From positions 2,914,001 through 2,978,000 of the forward strand of contig NZ_CP076458.1 of the NCBI RefSeq assembly GCF_018866245.1: 64,000 bases of DNA, given 5' to 3'. Under the pieces are notes generated by a model. That model ran no database searches. It was not told where the DNA came from and worked only from the letters and a program-made list of their open reading frames with translations. The stretch comes from Novisyntrophococcus fermenticellae (GTDB taxonomy: Bacteria > Bacillota > Clostridia > Lachnospirales > Lachnospiraceae). Below, in pieces: positions 18,230 to 27,968 of this stretch (position 1 is its first letter; every line of letters starts with the position of its first letter). A program made the translations under genes and the position numbers.

Positions 18230-18311
18230 TCTGGTACCTCCTTCTATCGTGATGACCAAAGCCTTCCCGTCTCCGGAAATGCATCTGGCCATTTTTAAAT
18301 TAAAAACGGAA

Positions 18312-18494
18312 TTATGCTTCCTCCACCTTAACCAGATGGCATACCTGATTAATCATACCACGAACGGATGCATTATCAGGAAGTTCAACCGTTTTGTTGA
18401 GTTTCTTCAAGCCCAATGCTTCAACTGTCTTTTTGTGTTTCGGTATAGCACCGATTGTAGACTTTACTAATGTTACTTTTAATTTATCTGCCAT
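18312..18494 (-). CDS. rpmD: 50S ribosomal protein L30
   Basis: A 60-residue L30 with [25 protein letters not shown] and [19 protein letters not shown]. It lies between rpsE and rplO as in most bacteria. Confidence 0.97.
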   Translation of the reverse strand: MADKLKVTLVKSTIGAIPKHKKTVEALGLKKLNKTVELPDNASVRGMINQVCHLVKVEEA

Positions 18495-18508
18495 TTTTCA
18501 ATCCTCCT

Positions 18509-19018
18509 TTAAGCCAGAATTTCATCAACAGATTTTCCGCGGAGTTTTGCAACCTCTTCCGGTGTCTTCAACTGACTTAATCCATCAATCGTTGCCAACA
18601 CTACGTTCTGTTTGTTGTTTGAGCCTAAAGATTTCGTACGGATATTCTTGATTCCAGATAACTCAATTACTGCACGTACCGGACCTCCTGCGATAACACC
18701 AGTACCATCCGGAGCTCTCTTCAGCAATACTTCCGCGCTGCCGAACTTTCCTGTAAAGTCATGGGTAATACTGTTATTTTCATCAGTTGCCACCTTAATC
18801 AGCTTCTTCATAGCGTCTTCTTTTCCTTTGCGGATTGCTTCAGGAATTTCAGTTGCCTTTCCAAGTCCTGCACCAACGTGTCCGTTGCGGTCTCCTACAA
18901 CTACTAAAGCAGTGAAACGGAAGTTACGACCACCTTTAACAACCTTGGTAACACGCTTGATAGAAACAACTTTTTCTTCCAGTTCTAACTGGCTGGCATC
19001 AATGATTGTATGTCTCAT
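18509..19018 (-). CDS. rpsE: 30S ribosomal protein S5
   Basis: Small-subunit protein involved in decoding accuracy. The protein is 169 residues, with the N-terminal dsRBD-like domain ([17 protein letters not shown] segment with [17 protein letters not shown]) and the C-terminal domain [16 protein letters not shown]. Confidence 0.98.
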   Translation of the reverse strand: MRHTIIDASQLELEEKVVSIKRVTKVVKGGRNFRFTALVVVGDRNGHVGAGLGKATEIPEAIRKGKEDAMKKLIKVATDENNSITHDFTGKFGSAEVLLKRAPDGTGVIAGGPVRAVIELSGIKNIRTKSLGSNNKQNVVLATIDGLSQLKTPEEVAKLRGKSVDEILA

Positions 19019-19038
19019 GTGTTCTTTTCCTTCCTTTC

Positions 19039-19407
19039 CTAGAATTTCAGACCAGCTTCACGGGCTGCGTCTGCCAATGCCTGAACCTTACCCTGGTATA
19101 TGAAGCCGCCTCTGTCAAAGACAACTTCCTTAATACCTGCCTCTGCGGCTCTCTTTCCAATTACAGTTCCTAAATATGCTGCTGCTTTAACGTCGTTGGT
19201 TTTCTCTAATTCTGCTTTTACATCTTTCTGAAGAGTAGAAGCGGAAACCAAAGTATTTCCAACTGTATCGTCAATAATCTGAGCATACATATGATTATTG
19301 CTTCTAAACACGCAAAGACGTGGTTTAGCAGCGGTACCTGCGATATGATTACGCATTCTTTTATGCTTTTTCTGGCGAACTTGCGCTCTTGATACTTTAT
19401 TAATCAT
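19039..19407 (-). CDS. rplR: 50S ribosomal protein L18
   Basis: 5S rRNA-binding protein of 122 residues, [20 protein letters not shown] at the start. The ATG at 19405-19407 is preceded by AAGGAGAG; an in-frame GTG two codons earlier is too close to the RBS to be preferred. It contains [14 protein letters not shown] and [20 protein letters not shown]. Confidence 0.96.
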   Translation of the reverse strand: MINKVSRAQVRQKKHKRMRNHIAGTAAKPRLCVFRSNNHMYAQIIDDTVGNTLVSASTLQKDVKAELEKTNDVKAAAYLGTVIGKRAAEAGIKEVVFDRGGFIYQGKVQALADAAREAGLKF

Positions 19408-19424
19408 TTCCACACTCTCCTTAT

Positions 19425-19964
19425 TTATTTCTTACCAGTCTTACCAACTTTACGTCTGATAACTTCATCAGCATACTTAATACCTTTTCCTTTATAAGGT
19501 TCAGGTCTTCTCTTGTCTCTGATCTCAGCAGCATATTGGCCTACTTTTTCTTTATCGATTCCCTTCACGGTAATCTTGTTTCCTTCTACTGTGGATTCCA
19601 ATCCTTCCGGATCTTCCATCTCCACCGGATGAGAGTAACCTAATGACAATACCAGCTTTTTACCCTGCTTAGCTGCTTTATATCCTACACCGTTAACTTC
19701 CAGAACTTTCTGATAGCCTTCACTTACACCGACAACCATGTTGTGAATCAATGTTCTGGTTAAACCATGTAATGCCTTCATTTTCTTCAGATCACTTGGT
19801 CTTGTAACAACTACCTGATTATCTTCCAGTTTGATTTCCATCTCTTCCGGAAGAGACTTTTCAAGTGTTCCTTTCGGTCCTTTTACAATTACATCATTGT
19901 TCTCTTTGATATCAACAGTAACTCCTGCCGGAACAACGACTGGCAGTCTTCCAATACGTGACAT
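19425..19964 (-). CDS. rplF: 50S ribosomal protein L6
   Basis: Large-subunit protein of 179 residues near the factor-binding site. Two L6 repeats are visible; the second ends [19 protein letters not shown]. Confidence 0.98.
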   Translation of the reverse strand: MSRIGRLPVVVPAGVTVDIKENNDVIVKGPKGTLEKSLPEEMEIKLEDNQVVVTRPSDLKKMKALHGLTRTLIHNMVVGVSEGYQKVLEVNGVGYKAAKQGKKLVLSLGYSHPVEMEDPEGLESTVEGNKITVKGIDKEKVGQYAAEIRDKRRPEPYKGKGIKYADEVIRRKVGKTGKK

Positions 19965-20084
19965 ACCAAATTTCCTCCTATAACTTAAATTTTCGGAAGG
20001 GACTCAACAGGTTCCCTTCTGTTTTCAGTTTCCTAAAGTGCAGCGGTGCAGACGCGCTGGCACCTCACACTAAACTGCTTTCAA
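19965..20084 (-). other. Structured spacer between rpsH and rplF
   Basis: The 120-bp spacer holds two hairpins in the minus direction: GGTGC/GCACC, and GAAGGGA/TCCCTTC just before the rplF ribosome-binding site. The neighbouring spacers are mostly 5-20 bp, so this one is unusual. Confidence 0.45.
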
Positions 20085-20486
20085 TTACCAAACGAAAGCT
20101 AATACTTCGCCGCCAACCTGAAGTCTACGAGCATCTTTGTCGGTGATAACACCCTGGTTTGTTGAGAGAATTGCTACACCTAAACCTCCAAGAACTTTTG
20201 GCAGCTGCTCTTTGTTTACGTAGATACGCAGACCTGGTTTTGAAATTTTCTTCAGTCCTGTGATAATCTTTTCATTTTTATCTGCACCATATTTTAACGT
20301 AATATGGATTGTTTTAAACTTCCCCTCTTCAATCAGATCATATTTAGCAATATAACCTTCATTCACAAGGATATCAGCAATAGCGATTTTCATTTTTGAT
20401 GCCGGAACATCTACGGTATCGTGCTTTGCAGTATTTGCATTACGGATTCTTGTAAGCATATCTGCAATCGGATCACTCATTGTCAT
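20085..20486 (-). CDS. rpsH: 30S ribosomal protein S8
   Basis: 16S rRNA-binding protein of 133 residues. The start [17 protein letters not shown] follows GAAGGAGG; the open frame runs further upstream into the repeat array but without support. The C-terminus [15 protein letters not shown] and GGEVLAFVW is canonical. Confidence 0.97.
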   Translation of the reverse strand: MTMSDPIADMLTRIRNANTAKHDTVDVPASKMKIAIADILVNEGYIAKYDLIEEGKFKTIHITLKYGADKNEKIITGLKKISKPGLRIYVNKEQLPKVLGGLGVAILSTNQGVITDKDARRLQVGGEVLAFVW

Positions 20487-20515
20487 TGTTTTGCCTCCTT
20501 CTATATCTATCTTAA

Positions 20516-20846
20516 GCGGGTCGGTTCGTTCAACTAAGCTCCTGCTTTGCATTCGCTAAGATTCACGAACGGCTTTCTCGCTAAACTCTGTCGGCGCCTT
20601 ACGGCTTGCCAATCGTTAAGCGTTTGGCGGGTTAGTTCGTTCAACTAAGCTCTTGCTTTGCATTCGCTAAGGTTCACGAACGGCTTTCTCGCTAAACTCT
20701 GTCGGCGCCTTACGGCTTGCCAATCGTTAAGCGTTTGGCGGGTTAGTTCGTTCAACTAAGCTCTTGCTTTGCATTCGCTAAGGTTCACGAACGGCTTTCT
20801 CGCTAAACTCTGTCGGCGCCTTACGGCTTGCCAATCGTTAAGCGTT
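20516..20846. repeat. Three tandem copies of a 111-bp repeat between rpsN and rpsH
   Basis: Copies start at 20516, 20627 and 20738 (period exactly 111). Copies 2 and 3 look identical; copy 1 differs by a few single bases. The array fills the spacer between rpsN and rpsH and is transcribed with the operon. Although 111 is a multiple of three, all three minus-strand frames contain stop codons, so it is not coding. Each unit contains partly self-complementary segments (GTTCGT...ACGAAC type). Confidence 0.95.
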
Positions 20847-20852
20847 CAATGC

Positions 20853-21038
20853 CTACCAGCTCGCTTTCTTTACTCCTGGGATCTGGCCTTTGTATGCTAA
20901 CTCACGGAAGCAGATTCTGCAAATTCCGTATTTTCTGAGATACGCATGTGGACGTCCACAGATTCTGCAGCGGTTGTATGCTCTTGTGGAGTATTTCGGT
21001 GCACGCTGCTGTTTGATTTTCATTGCTGTTTTAGCCAT
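20853..21038 (-). CDS. rpsN: 30S ribosomal protein S14, zinc-binding (type Z)
   Basis: A 61-residue zinc form of S14 with two CxxC pairs (CRIC and CRIC). The start [17 protein letters not shown] and end [11 protein letters not shown] are typical. It begins 14 bp past rplE and is followed by the 111-bp repeat array. Confidence 0.98.
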   Translation of the reverse strand: MAKTAMKIKQQRAPKYSTRAYNRCRICGRPHAYLRKYGICRICFRELAYKGQIPGVKKASW

Positions 21039-21052
21039 GAATAACTTCCTCC

Positions 21053-21592
21053 TTATTTAGCGAACGGCATGTTGAATTGTGCCAATAATTCACGGGCTTC
21101 TTCATCTGTCTTTGCAGTTGTAACGAAGATGATGTCCATTCCGCGGACTTTGTCAATCTTGTCGTACTCAATCTCAGGGAAGATAAGCTGCTCTTTAATG
21201 CCAAGAGCATAGTTTCCTCTGCCATCAAATGAATTGGGATTCACACCGCGGAAGTCACGTACACGTGGTAATGCAAGGTTAATCAGACGATCCGCGAACT
21301 CATACATTCTTTCGCCCCTTAAGGTTACCTTGCAGCCGATTGGCATTCCCTCTCTCAATTTGAAATTAGCGATGGAATTCTTAGCTTTGGTAAGCACAGC
21401 CTTCTGGCCGGTAATCGTTTCCAGATCACTTACTGCTGAATCTAAAACTTTTGCATTTTCCTTTGCCTCACCAACGCCCATGTTAATAACGATCTTTGCG
21501 AGTTTCGGCACTTCCATAACATTTTTATATTCAAACTTCTTCATCAACGCATCGACGATTTCGTTGTTATAGGTTTCATGTAATCTACTCAC
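21053..21592 (-). CDS. rplE: 50S ribosomal protein L5
   Basis: 5S rRNA-binding protein of 179 residues that forms an intersubunit bridge. The start codon is GTG with GAGGAGG upstream. It contains [16 protein letters not shown] and [17 protein letters not shown]. Confidence 0.98.
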   Translation of the reverse strand: MSRLHETYNNEIVDALMKKFEYKNVMEVPKLAKIVINMGVGEAKENAKVLDSAVSDLETITGQKAVLTKAKNSIANFKLREGMPIGCKVTLRGERMYEFADRLINLALPRVRDFRGVNPNSFDGRGNYALGIKEQLIFPEIEYDKIDKVRGMDIIFVTTAKTDEEARELLAQFNMPFAK

Positions 21593-21613
21593 TGTTTAGG
21601 CCTCCTCTCTTTC

Positions 21614-21916
21614 TTAATCGATTACTTCGCCTGTTGACTTAGCAACACGGACCTTCTTGTCTCCATCCATCCTGTAGCCAATTCTGGTTGCTTTTCCATT
21701 ATGAAGGTACATTACATTGGAAATCTGAATTGGAGCTTCCTTCGTAATAATACCTCCCTGCTGATTAGCCATAGAAGGTTTCGAGTGCTTTGTAACCATA
21801 TTAATGCCTTCAACGACAACTTTTCCATCCTTCACGGAAAGTACTTTGCCTTCTTTATCTTTATCTTTACCAGCGATAACTCTAACCGTATCGCCTCTTT
21901 TAATCTTAACTGCCAT
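21614..21916 (-). CDS. rplX: 50S ribosomal protein L24
   Basis: Assembly-initiating large-subunit protein, 100 residues, with the N-terminal KOW domain ([21 protein letters not shown]) and [16 protein letters not shown]. Confidence 0.98.
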   Translation of the reverse strand: MAVKIKRGDTVRVIAGKDKDKEGKVLSVKDGKVVVEGINMVTKHSKPSMANQQGGIITKEAPIQISNVMYLHNGKATRIGYRMDGDKKVRVAKSTGEVID

Positions 21917-21926
21917 GATTTACCTC

Positions 21927-22295
21927 CTATAATACTTCCGGAGCTAAAGAAACAATTTTCATAAAGTGTTTCTCACGAAGCTCTCTGGCTACTGGCCCAA
22001 AAATACGGGTTCCTCTTGGAGTCTTGTCATCTTTGATAATAACAGCTGCATTTTCATCAAATTTGATATAGGAACCATCTTTACGATGGCTGCCTTTTAC
22101 AGTGCGGACAACGACTGCTTTCACAACGTCTCCTTTTTTTACAACGCCGCCTGGTGTTGCATCCTTGACCGTAGCAACAATAACATCGCCGATGTTTGCA
22201 TATCTTCTCGTAGAGCCGCCCATAACGCGTATGCAGAGGATTTCCTTTGCGCCAGTATTATCAGCGACTTTTAATCTGCTTTCCTGCTGAATCAT
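21927..22295 (-). CDS. rplN: 50S ribosomal protein L14
   Basis: A 122-residue L14 starting [18 protein letters not shown]. It contains [21 protein letters not shown] and ends IVSLAPEVL. It contacts L19 and the small subunit. Confidence 0.98.
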   Translation of the reverse strand: MIQQESRLKVADNTGAKEILCIRVMGGSTRRYANIGDVIVATVKDATPGGVVKKGDVVKAVVVRTVKGSHRKDGSYIKFDENAAVIIKDDKTPRGTRIFGPVARELREKHFMKIVSLAPEVL

Positions 22296-22308
22296 GCTAG
22301 TACCCTCC

Positions 22309-22566
22309 TTATTTTGCTCTTTCTAGAATCTGAACCAGTCTCCATCTTTTATCCTTTGATAGCGGTCTGGTTTCCATAACCTTGACGGTGTCGCCAATTC
22401 TGCACTCGTTATTCTCATCATGTGCTTTCAATTTATATGTCTTCTTTACGATCTTTTTGTAAAGCGGATGTTTCACATGATCTTCAATGGCTACAACAAC
22501 AGTCTTATCCATCTTGTCACTGACAACTTTACCAACACGTGTTTTTCTCAGATTTCTTTCTGTCAC
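22309..22566 (-). CDS. rpsQ: 30S ribosomal protein S17
   Basis: 16S rRNA-binding OB-fold protein. An ATG at 22573-22575 is open, but it lies only 1-2 bases from the AAGGAG. The GTG at 22564-22566 sits about 10 nt from it, giving an 85-residue protein [20 protein letters not shown], the normal S17 length. The GTG start is therefore preferred. The C-terminus [17 protein letters not shown] is canonical. Confidence 0.93.
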   Translation of the reverse strand: MTERNLRKTRVGKVVSDKMDKTVVVAIEDHVKHPLYKKIVKKTYKLKAHDENNECRIGDTVKVMETRPLSKDKRWRLVQILERAK

Positions 22567-22605
22567 GATTTTCATTCTCCTTTCATAAGGAAATTCTTCC
22601 TACGC

Positions 22606-22815
22606 CTAATTAGCTGCTTTTGCTTTCTCGGCAATTACAGTCTGAATTCTGGCAATATTTTTCCGAACATCTTTAATTCTGCTCGTGTTTTCCAATTGAT
22701 TGGTTGCATTCTGGAATCTCAGATTAAAGAGTTCCTTCTTAGCAGCTACTAATTCTTCATTTAATTCTGCAGCTGATTTTAACTTTAAATCTTCTACATA
22801 CTTATTAATTTTCAC
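22606..22815 (-). CDS. rpmC: 50S ribosomal protein L29
   Basis: Small helical protein at the tunnel exit. The GTG at 22813-22815 has AAGG upstream at a workable distance and gives the normal [14 protein letters not shown] start (69 residues); another GTG three codons earlier is also open. The gene overlaps the rplP stop codon by 11 bp. It contains [20 protein letters not shown]. Confidence 0.94.
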   Translation of the reverse strand: MKINKYVEDLKLKSAAELNEELVAAKKELFNLRFQNATNQLENTSRIKDVRKNIARIQTVIAEKAKAAN

Positions 22816-23242
22816 TGTTATCACCGCCTTCTAAGTCTGCACGCGAAACGATTTTACATTTACATGGTAACTTATGCATAGCAAGACGTAATGCTTCACG
22901 AGCTGTTTCTTCTGATACACCTGCGATTTCGAACATTACACGACCTGGTTTTACAACTGCTACCCAGTATTCAAGGGCTCCTTTACCAGAACCCATACGA
23001 GTTTCTGCTGGTTTTGCTGTTACAGGTTTATCCGGAAAAATCTTAATCCAAACTTTACCACCACGCTTGATATAACGGGTCATGGCAACACGGGCTGCTT
23101 CTATCTGATTGGACTTAATCCAACAAGGCTCAGCAGCTACCAAACCATAATCTCCATAGCTGATTGTATTGCCTCTTAAGGCTTTTCCCTTCATGGATCC
23201 ACGGAATTGTTTACGACGTTTTACTCTCTTTGGCATTAACAT
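22805..23242 (-). CDS. rplP: 50S ribosomal protein L16
   Basis: Large-subunit protein that organises the A-site tRNA region; 145 residues. It contains [38 protein letters not shown], and [19 protein letters not shown]. Confidence 0.98.
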   Translation of the reverse strand: MLMPKRVKRRKQFRGSMKGKALRGNTISYGDYGLVAAEPCWIKSNQIEAARVAMTRYIKRGGKVWIKIFPDKPVTAKPAETRMGSGKGALEYWVAVVKPGRVMFEIAGVSEETAREALRLAMHKLPCKCKIVSRADLEGGDNSEN

Positions 23243-23244
23243 AA

Positions 23245-23901
23245 TTATTTATCGCTCCCTTCCTTAGCTCCTTTGGTTGGAAGTACTTCGCCATTGTAGA
23301 CCCAAGCTTTTACGCCAACTTTGCCGTATGTTGTGTCTGCTTCAGCGAAACCATAGTCGATATCTGCACGTAAAGTCTGCAGCGGAATTGTTCCCTCGCT
23401 GTAAAATTCTGTACGTGCCATATCTGCTCCACCAAGACGACCGGATACAGATGTTTTGATTCCTTCGGCTCCGGATCTCATCGTTCTCTGCATCGTAGAC
23501 TTCATAGCACGACGGAAAGAAATACGATTCTCCAGCTGCAGCGCGATGTTTTCAGCTACCAGCTGAGCATCACGGTCCGGTCTCTTAACTTCCTTGATAT
23601 CCACAATCAGTTTCTTATCTGTATAATTCTTAAGTTCAGCCTTTACTTTTTCTATTTCAGATCCACCCTTACCGATTACGATACCCGGCTTTGCTGTATA
23701 GATAATGATTTTCACTCTGTCAGATGCTCTTTCAATTTCAATTCTGGATACACCTGCGCTGTATAATTTCTTTTTCAGAAATGTTCTGATATTGTAATCT
23801 TCAACCAGATAATCGGCAAAGTCACTTTCTGCATACCATTTGGAATCCCAGTCTTTGATAACTCCGACTCTGATACCATGTGGGTTAACTTTCTGTCCCA
23901 T
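23245..23901 (-). CDS. rpsC: 30S ribosomal protein S3
   Basis: Head protein of 218 residues at the mRNA entry site. The N-terminal KH domain has [19 protein letters not shown], and the C-terminal domain has [19 protein letters not shown]. Confidence 0.98.
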   Translation of the reverse strand: MGQKVNPHGIRVGVIKDWDSKWYAESDFADYLVEDYNIRTFLKKKLYSAGVSRIEIERASDRVKIIIYTAKPGIVIGKGGSEIEKVKAELKNYTDKKLIVDIKEVKRPDRDAQLVAENIALQLENRISFRRAMKSTMQRTMRSGAEGIKTSVSGRLGGADMARTEFYSEGTIPLQTLRADIDYGFAEADTTYGKVGVKAWVYNGEVLPTKGAKEGSDK

Positions 23902-23912
23902 GATTCCCCTCC

Positions 23913-24299
23913 TTATCTTTCATCTAATACGATAGAGATATGACTGTTTCTCTTTTCGATACGATATGCTCTACCCTGTGCTCTCGGCTTGATTCTCTTC
24001 ATGGTCGGTGCTTTGTTTGCATAGCACTCTGCTACATACAGGTTTTCCTTGCTCAGACCATTGTTGTTTTCAGCGTTTGCAACAGCTGACTCCAACAGTT
24101 TTTTGATTACGCTGGAAGCATATCTCGGGTTATAGGTCAGGATGCCAAGTGCAGTCTCAACATCTTTTCCACGAATTACATCTAATACATAGCAAGCCTT
24201 CTGAACTGACATTCTGGCATATGACAGTTTTGCCGAAGGTCTTGTGTCTTTCACTTCATTTCTTGCTCTTTTAATCTGACTTCTATGTCCTTTAGCCAT
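23913..24299 (-). CDS. rplV: 50S ribosomal protein L22
   Basis: Tunnel-lining protein of 128 residues from [15 protein letters not shown] longer frame upstream contains the RBS itself and is rejected. It contains [21 protein letters not shown] and the loop-end [20 protein letters not shown]. Confidence 0.97.
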   Translation of the reverse strand: MAKGHRSQIKRARNEVKDTRPSAKLSYARMSVQKACYVLDVIRGKDVETALGILTYNPRYASSVIKKLLESAVANAENNNGLSKENLYVAECYANKAPTMKRIKPRAQGRAYRIEKRNSHISIVLDER

Positions 24300-24323
24300 G
24301 ATTAACAGGCCTCCTTTCATATA

Positions 24324-24605
24324 CTAGCGAACGCCGGATCTCTTTTCGTCCTTGCCGTGTCCTCTATAGGTTCTGGTTGCAACGAACTCTCCGAGTTTGT
24401 GACCAACCATATCTTCTGATATATATACCGGCACGTGTTTTCTTCCGTCATGAACTGCAATTGTATGTCCTACAAATGTCGGGAAGATTGTAGAACGACG
24501 TGACCAGGTTTTAATAACTGTTTTATCTCCGGATGCGTTTGCAGCATCTACTTTTTTCAGTAAACTTTTGTCTGCAAATGGTCCTTTTTTCAGTGAACGA
24601 GCCAT
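24324..24605 (-). CDS. rpsS: 30S ribosomal protein S19
   Basis: Head protein of 93 residues. Starts [19 protein letters not shown] and contains [20 protein letters not shown] and [15 protein letters not shown]. Confidence 0.98.
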   Translation of the reverse strand: MARSLKKGPFADKSLLKKVDAANASGDKTVIKTWSRRSTIFPTFVGHTIAVHDGRKHVPVYISEDMVGHKLGEFVATRTYRGHGKDEKRSGVR

Positions 24606-24619
24606 TCGTTTAACCTCCT

Positions 24620-25465
24620 TTATTTAGCTAATGCCTTACCATCTTTTCTTCTTATGATGAGCTTGTTAGACTGCTTGTTCTTCTTTCTTGTCTTAAGGCC
24701 AAGAGCAGGTTTACCCCAAGGTGTACTTGGACCCGGACGTCCGATTCCTGTCTTACCTTCACCACCACCATGCGGATGGTCATTCGGATTCATAACTGAT
24801 CCACGTACAGTCGGGCGGATACCCATGTTCCGCTTCCGTCCGGCCTTACCGATGTTAATCAGGCTGTGGTCACCATTTCCAACAACGCCAACAGTTGCAC
24901 GACACTCAATCGGAACCATTCTCATCTCGCCTGAAGGAAGTCTCAAGGTTGCGTATTTACCTTCTTTTGCCATCAACTGAGCTCCGTTACCTGCGGAACG
25001 AACCATCTGTCCGCCCCTGCCAAGATGCAATTCAATATTGTGTACCATAGTACCAACCGGAATCTGGGATAACGGAAGGCAGTTTCCAACACGAACTTCC
25101 GCGTTCGGACCATTCATAATCTTATGTCCCACTTTTAATCCTTCAGGAGCAAGGATGTATGCTTTTTCACCATCTGCATAGCAGATCAAAGCAATATTTG
25201 CTGTTCTGTTCGGATCATATTCAATGGATTTTACCAATGCAGGAACATCGTCTTTTCTTCTTTTAAAATCGATGATTCTATATTTTCTTCTGCTTCCGCC
25301 TCCACGATGTCTTACTGTGATTTTACCCTGGTTATTACGTCCAGCGGTTTTGTTCAGAGACACCACCAGAGATTTCTCCGGCGTGGACTTAGTGATTTCA
25401 GCGAAATCAGAAGTGGTCATATGTCTTCTGGAAGGTGTATATGGGTTAAAGCTTTTAATTCCCAT
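24620..25465 (-). CDS. rplB: 50S ribosomal protein L2
   Basis: 23S rRNA protein needed for subunit joining and peptidyl transfer; 281 residues from [20 protein letters not shown]. It contains [16 protein letters not shown] and the conserved C-terminal [20 protein letters not shown] segment with the key histidine. Confidence 0.98.
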   Translation of the reverse strand: MGIKSFNPYTPSRRHMTTSDFAEITKSTPEKSLVVSLNKTAGRNNQGKITVRHRGGGSRRKYRIIDFKRRKDDVPALVKSIEYDPNRTANIALICYADGEKAYILAPEGLKVGHKIMNGPNAEVRVGNCLPLSQIPVGTMVHNIELHLGRGGQMVRSAGNGAQLMAKEGKYATLRLPSGEMRMVPIECRATVGVVGNGDHSLINIGKAGRKRNMGIRPTVRGSVMNPNDHPHGGGEGKTGIGRPGPSTPWGKPALGLKTRKKNKQSNKLIIRRKDGKALAK

Positions 25466-25535
25466 TACGATTTCTCCTTTCAAATCTCAATGTTTATTAT
25501 CGCACTTTACATGTGCTTAAGGCAGGACCTCTGTT

Positions 25536-25835
25536 TTAAAGTCCTTCAAAGATCTCAATATCTTTACTGTCTTCTGTCAGAGCAACAATTGCTTTTTTAC
25601 TCTTGGCTGTTCTTCCAACCACCATACCACGGCGTTTTTTCTTTCCGTCCATGTTCATGGTATTAACACTCTTTACTTTTGTTCCTTCGAACATCTTCTC
25701 AACAGCTTCTTTTATCTGTGATTTATTGGCCTCTGGGTGAACTAAGAACGTGTATTTCTTCTCGCCCATTGCGTTCATACTTTTCTCTGTCACAACCGGT
25801 TTTAAAATCACATCATAATACTGAATATTTGCCAT
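25536..25835 (-). CDS. rplW: 50S ribosomal protein L23
   Basis: Tunnel-exit docking protein for trigger factor and SRP; 99 residues. It contains [20 protein letters not shown] and [20 protein letters not shown]. The start overlaps the rplD stop by one base. Confidence 0.98.
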   Translation of the reverse strand: MANIQYYDVILKPVVTEKSMNAMGEKKYTFLVHPEANKSQIKEAVEKMFEGTKVKSVNTMNMDGKKKRRGMVVGRTAKSKKAIVALTEDSKDIEIFEGL

Positions 25836-26455
25836 TATGCGTACACCTCCTCAATGGATGCAACACTTGCTTTCGTTGCAATTACGGTGTTGTATTTCAG
25901 CAGATCATATACGTTTATAGTACCAGCTGTGGCAGTGGTAACTCCCGGAATATTCCTTGCAGATAATACTACGTTTTTGCTGTTATCTTCAACAACTACA
26001 ATTGCATTTGCAACCTTTAAATTGTCTAAAACCTTTTTCATCTCTTTCGTCTTAACTTCATCCAGTTTCAGTTCATCAAGCACGAGAAACTTGTTCTCCT
26101 GAACTTTACTCGTCAATACGGAAAGAAGCGCAGCTTTTTTCTCTTTCTTATTCATCTTGAAAGAGTAATCTCTTGGTGTGGGAGCAAATACTACTCCGCC
26201 GCCTGTCCACTGAGGTGCTCTGATTGACCCCTGTCTTGCATGACCGGTTCCCTTTTGTCTCCAGGGTTTTCTTCCGCCGCCTCTTACTTCGGAACGCGTC
26301 TTAGCTTTCTGTGTTCCCTGACGATTATTTGCAAGCTGAAGCACAACTGCCTGATGTACCAGATGTTCTTTAATTTCAACACCGAATACAGTATCATTCA
26401 GTTCGATGGCGCCAACTTCTTTGCCTTCCATATTATAAACAGATACGTTTGACAT
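25835..26455 (-). CDS. rplD: 50S ribosomal protein L4
   Basis: Tunnel protein of 206 residues. The extended loop ([40 protein letters not shown]) is intact. In gammaproteobacteria L4 represses its own S10 operon through the leader. The structured leader before rpsJ makes a similar control worth testing here. Confidence 0.98.
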   Translation of the reverse strand: MSNVSVYNMEGKEVGAIELNDTVFGVEIKEHLVHQAVVLQLANNRQGTQKAKTRSEVRGGGRKPWRQKGTGHARQGSIRAPQWTGGGVVFAPTPRDYSFKMNKKEKKAALLSVLTSKVQENKFLVLDELKLDEVKTKEMKKVLDNLKVANAIVVVEDNSKNVVLSARNIPGVTTATAGTINVYDLLKYNTVIATKASVASIEEVYA

Positions 26456-26482
26456 CTGTGTGTCCTCCTTTCCTATAAAGAA

Positions 26483-27118
26483 TTACTTTATAGTTTTTAC
26501 AGTTTCTTTAATCGCTACCAATGATTTTTTAGGTCCCGGTACAGAGCCTTTTACCAGTAACAGATTGTTCTCAGCATCAACACGTACAACCTCAAGATTC
26601 TGAATTGTAATCTGCTTGCTGCCCATATGTCCCGGCATCTTCTTTCCTTTGAATACTTTACTGGGATCAGAAGCGGAACCATTGGAACCTGCATGGCGAT
26701 GATATTTAGAGCCGTGAGTCATAGGTCCTCTGGACTGATTATGCCTCTTAATGGCACCCTGAAATCCTTTACCTTTGGAAATAGCAGTCGCATCAATCTT
26801 ATCGCCTGCGCCAAAGATATCGGCTTTGATTTCCTGTCCTAATTCATAATTTTCTGCATCTTCAAACTTAAATTCTCTGAGGAATCTTTTGTAAGAGACA
26901 CCAGCTTTGTCAAACTGTCCCTTCATCGGCTTGTTAACGAGTTTTTCTCTCTTGTCAGCAAAGCCAACCTGAACCGCACTGTATCCGTCATTGTCCTGTG
27001 TTTTAACCTGGGTCACAACGCAAGGACCAGCCTGCAGTACAGTTACCGGAATAACGGCTCCATCTTCATCGAAGATTTGAGTCATTCCAACCTTAGTAGC
27101 TAAAATCGCTTTCTTCAT
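26483..27118 (-). CDS. rplC: 50S ribosomal protein L3
   Basis: Early-assembly protein of 211 residues from [20 protein letters not shown], with AGGAGG upstream. It contains [24 protein letters not shown] segment ([16 protein letters not shown]) and [19 protein letters not shown]. Confidence 0.97.
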   Translation of the reverse strand: MKKAILATKVGMTQIFDEDGAVIPVTVLQAGPCVVTQVKTQDNDGYSAVQVGFADKREKLVNKPMKGQFDKAGVSYKRFLREFKFEDAENYELGQEIKADIFGAGDKIDATAISKGKGFQGAIKRHNQSRGPMTHGSKYHRHAGSNGSASDPSKVFKGKKMPGHMGSKQITIQNLEVVRVDAENNLLLVKGSVPGPKKSLVAIKETVKTIK

Positions 27119-27181
27119 TCTTTTTACCTCCTGTTTTTCTACAGCGGAACGCCGCACACTGCGGAGTTCATCCTAGCACAG

Positions 27182-27266
27182 TTGATATAAGTGGAACACT
27201 ATAACCCCAGTGTACTGGTACACCGACGGGATGTTGATTCCTTCGAATGTGTTTCTTCTATATCAA
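27182..27266 (-). ncRNA. Structured spacer element between rpsJ and rplC
   Basis: Minus-direction outer arms TTGATATA (27259-27266) and TATATCAA (27182-27189) enclose a hairpin GTGTAC-CA-GTACAC (27210-27223). The spacer from rpsJ to rplC is about 200 bp while most spacers in this operon are short. It is a candidate cis-acting RNA or processing site. Confidence 0.5.
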
Positions 27267-27323
27267 ATAACTTAGGATATCTTTGTTTGCAATGAAATAC
27301 CGTTCCAAGCATGAATGAAATAT

Positions 27324-27641
27324 TTATTTTGTCTTCATCTTGATGTCGATATAGACACCTGCCGGCATTTCCAGTCTTGATAATGCATCTACCGTCTTCT
27401 GTGTCGGTGCGATGATATCAATCAGTCTCTTATGAGTTCTCTGTTCGAACTGCTCACGGGAATCTTTGTACTTGTGTACTGCCCTTAAAATAGTAACAAC
27501 TTCCTTTTTTGTCGGAAGCGGAACCGGTCCGCTCACAGTTGCTCCGTTCTTCTTCACAGTTTCGATAATCTTTGCGGCGGATGCATCCACCAATTGATGC
27601 TCGTAAGCTTTTAATGTGATTCTCATAACTTGACTTGCCAT
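27324..27641 (-). CDS. rpsJ: 30S ribosomal protein S10 (NusE)
   Basis: First gene of the S10 operon; also acts as NusE in antitermination. The protein is 105 residues from [20 protein letters not shown], with AAGGAGG about 11 nt upstream; a longer open frame lies inside the leader. It contains [20 protein letters not shown] and [20 protein letters not shown]. Confidence 0.97.
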   Translation of the reverse strand: MASQVMRITLKAYEHQLVDASAAKIIETVKKNGATVSGPVPLPTKKEVVTILRAVHKYKDSREQFEQRTHKRLIDIIAPTQKTVDALSRLEMPAGVYIDIKMKTK

Positions 27642-27678
27642 AAAAAAAGTCGCCTCCTTATTCGCACTTTTTGAGTAC

Positions 27679-27774
27679 GACAAGCGGTGACTGTACACTT
27701 CTCCGTGTGTGTCCTAAACCTTCACACGTTGTTTCCACTCACGGTGGACTATTCTCTTTGTACAGTGACTTGTC
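27679..27774 (-). ncRNA. Structured leader RNA of the S10 operon
   Basis: In the minus direction GACAAG (27769-27774) and GTCACTGTACA pair with TGTACAGTCAC and CTTGTC (27679-27684). They enclose two inner hairpins (CCACCGTGAGTGG; CGTGTG/CACACACG). This is a three-way-junction-like fold ending just before the rpsJ RBS. Upstream of it, arms TGACATT/AATGTCA form a second domain (about 27789-27855). Such leaders usually bind an r-protein; the ligand is unknown. Confidence 0.65.
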
Positions 27775-27866
27775 GCCAGTTTCATAACTTGACATTCGCT
27801 CCACGGAAAACCCACTTTTCAGCAGCAACCTCACGCTTCCACGCTATCAATGTCACAACAGTAATC

Positions 27867-27895
27867 ATTATACAGAATATTTTTGCATAATGCAA
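27867..27895 (-). promoter_or_regulatory. Promoter of the S10 ribosomal superoperon
   Basis: -35 TTGCAT (27890-27895), 17-bp spacer, -10 TATAAT (27867-27872), just past the terminator of the upstream gene. It starts a leader of about 220 nt before rpsJ. Confidence 0.88.
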
Positions 27896-27913
27896 GGGTT
27901 TTTTTATTTTTTC

Positions 27914-27960
27914 AAAAAAAGATGACCGGTCTGAGGCTTTACAACCTTAAGACCGGTCAT
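27914..27960 (-). terminator. Terminator of the SipW-like gene
   Basis: An 11-bp stem ATGACCGGTCT/AGACCGGTCAT (27950-27960 with 27922-27932) followed by CTTTTTTT in the minus direction. It insulates the S10 promoter from upstream transcription. Confidence 0.9.
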
Positions 27961-27968
27961 ATACGAGT

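Noticed and set aside
20516..20846. Possible CRISPR array or coding repeat
   Set aside because: The units are directly adjacent with no unique spacers, there are no cas genes, and minus-strand frames contain stop codons.
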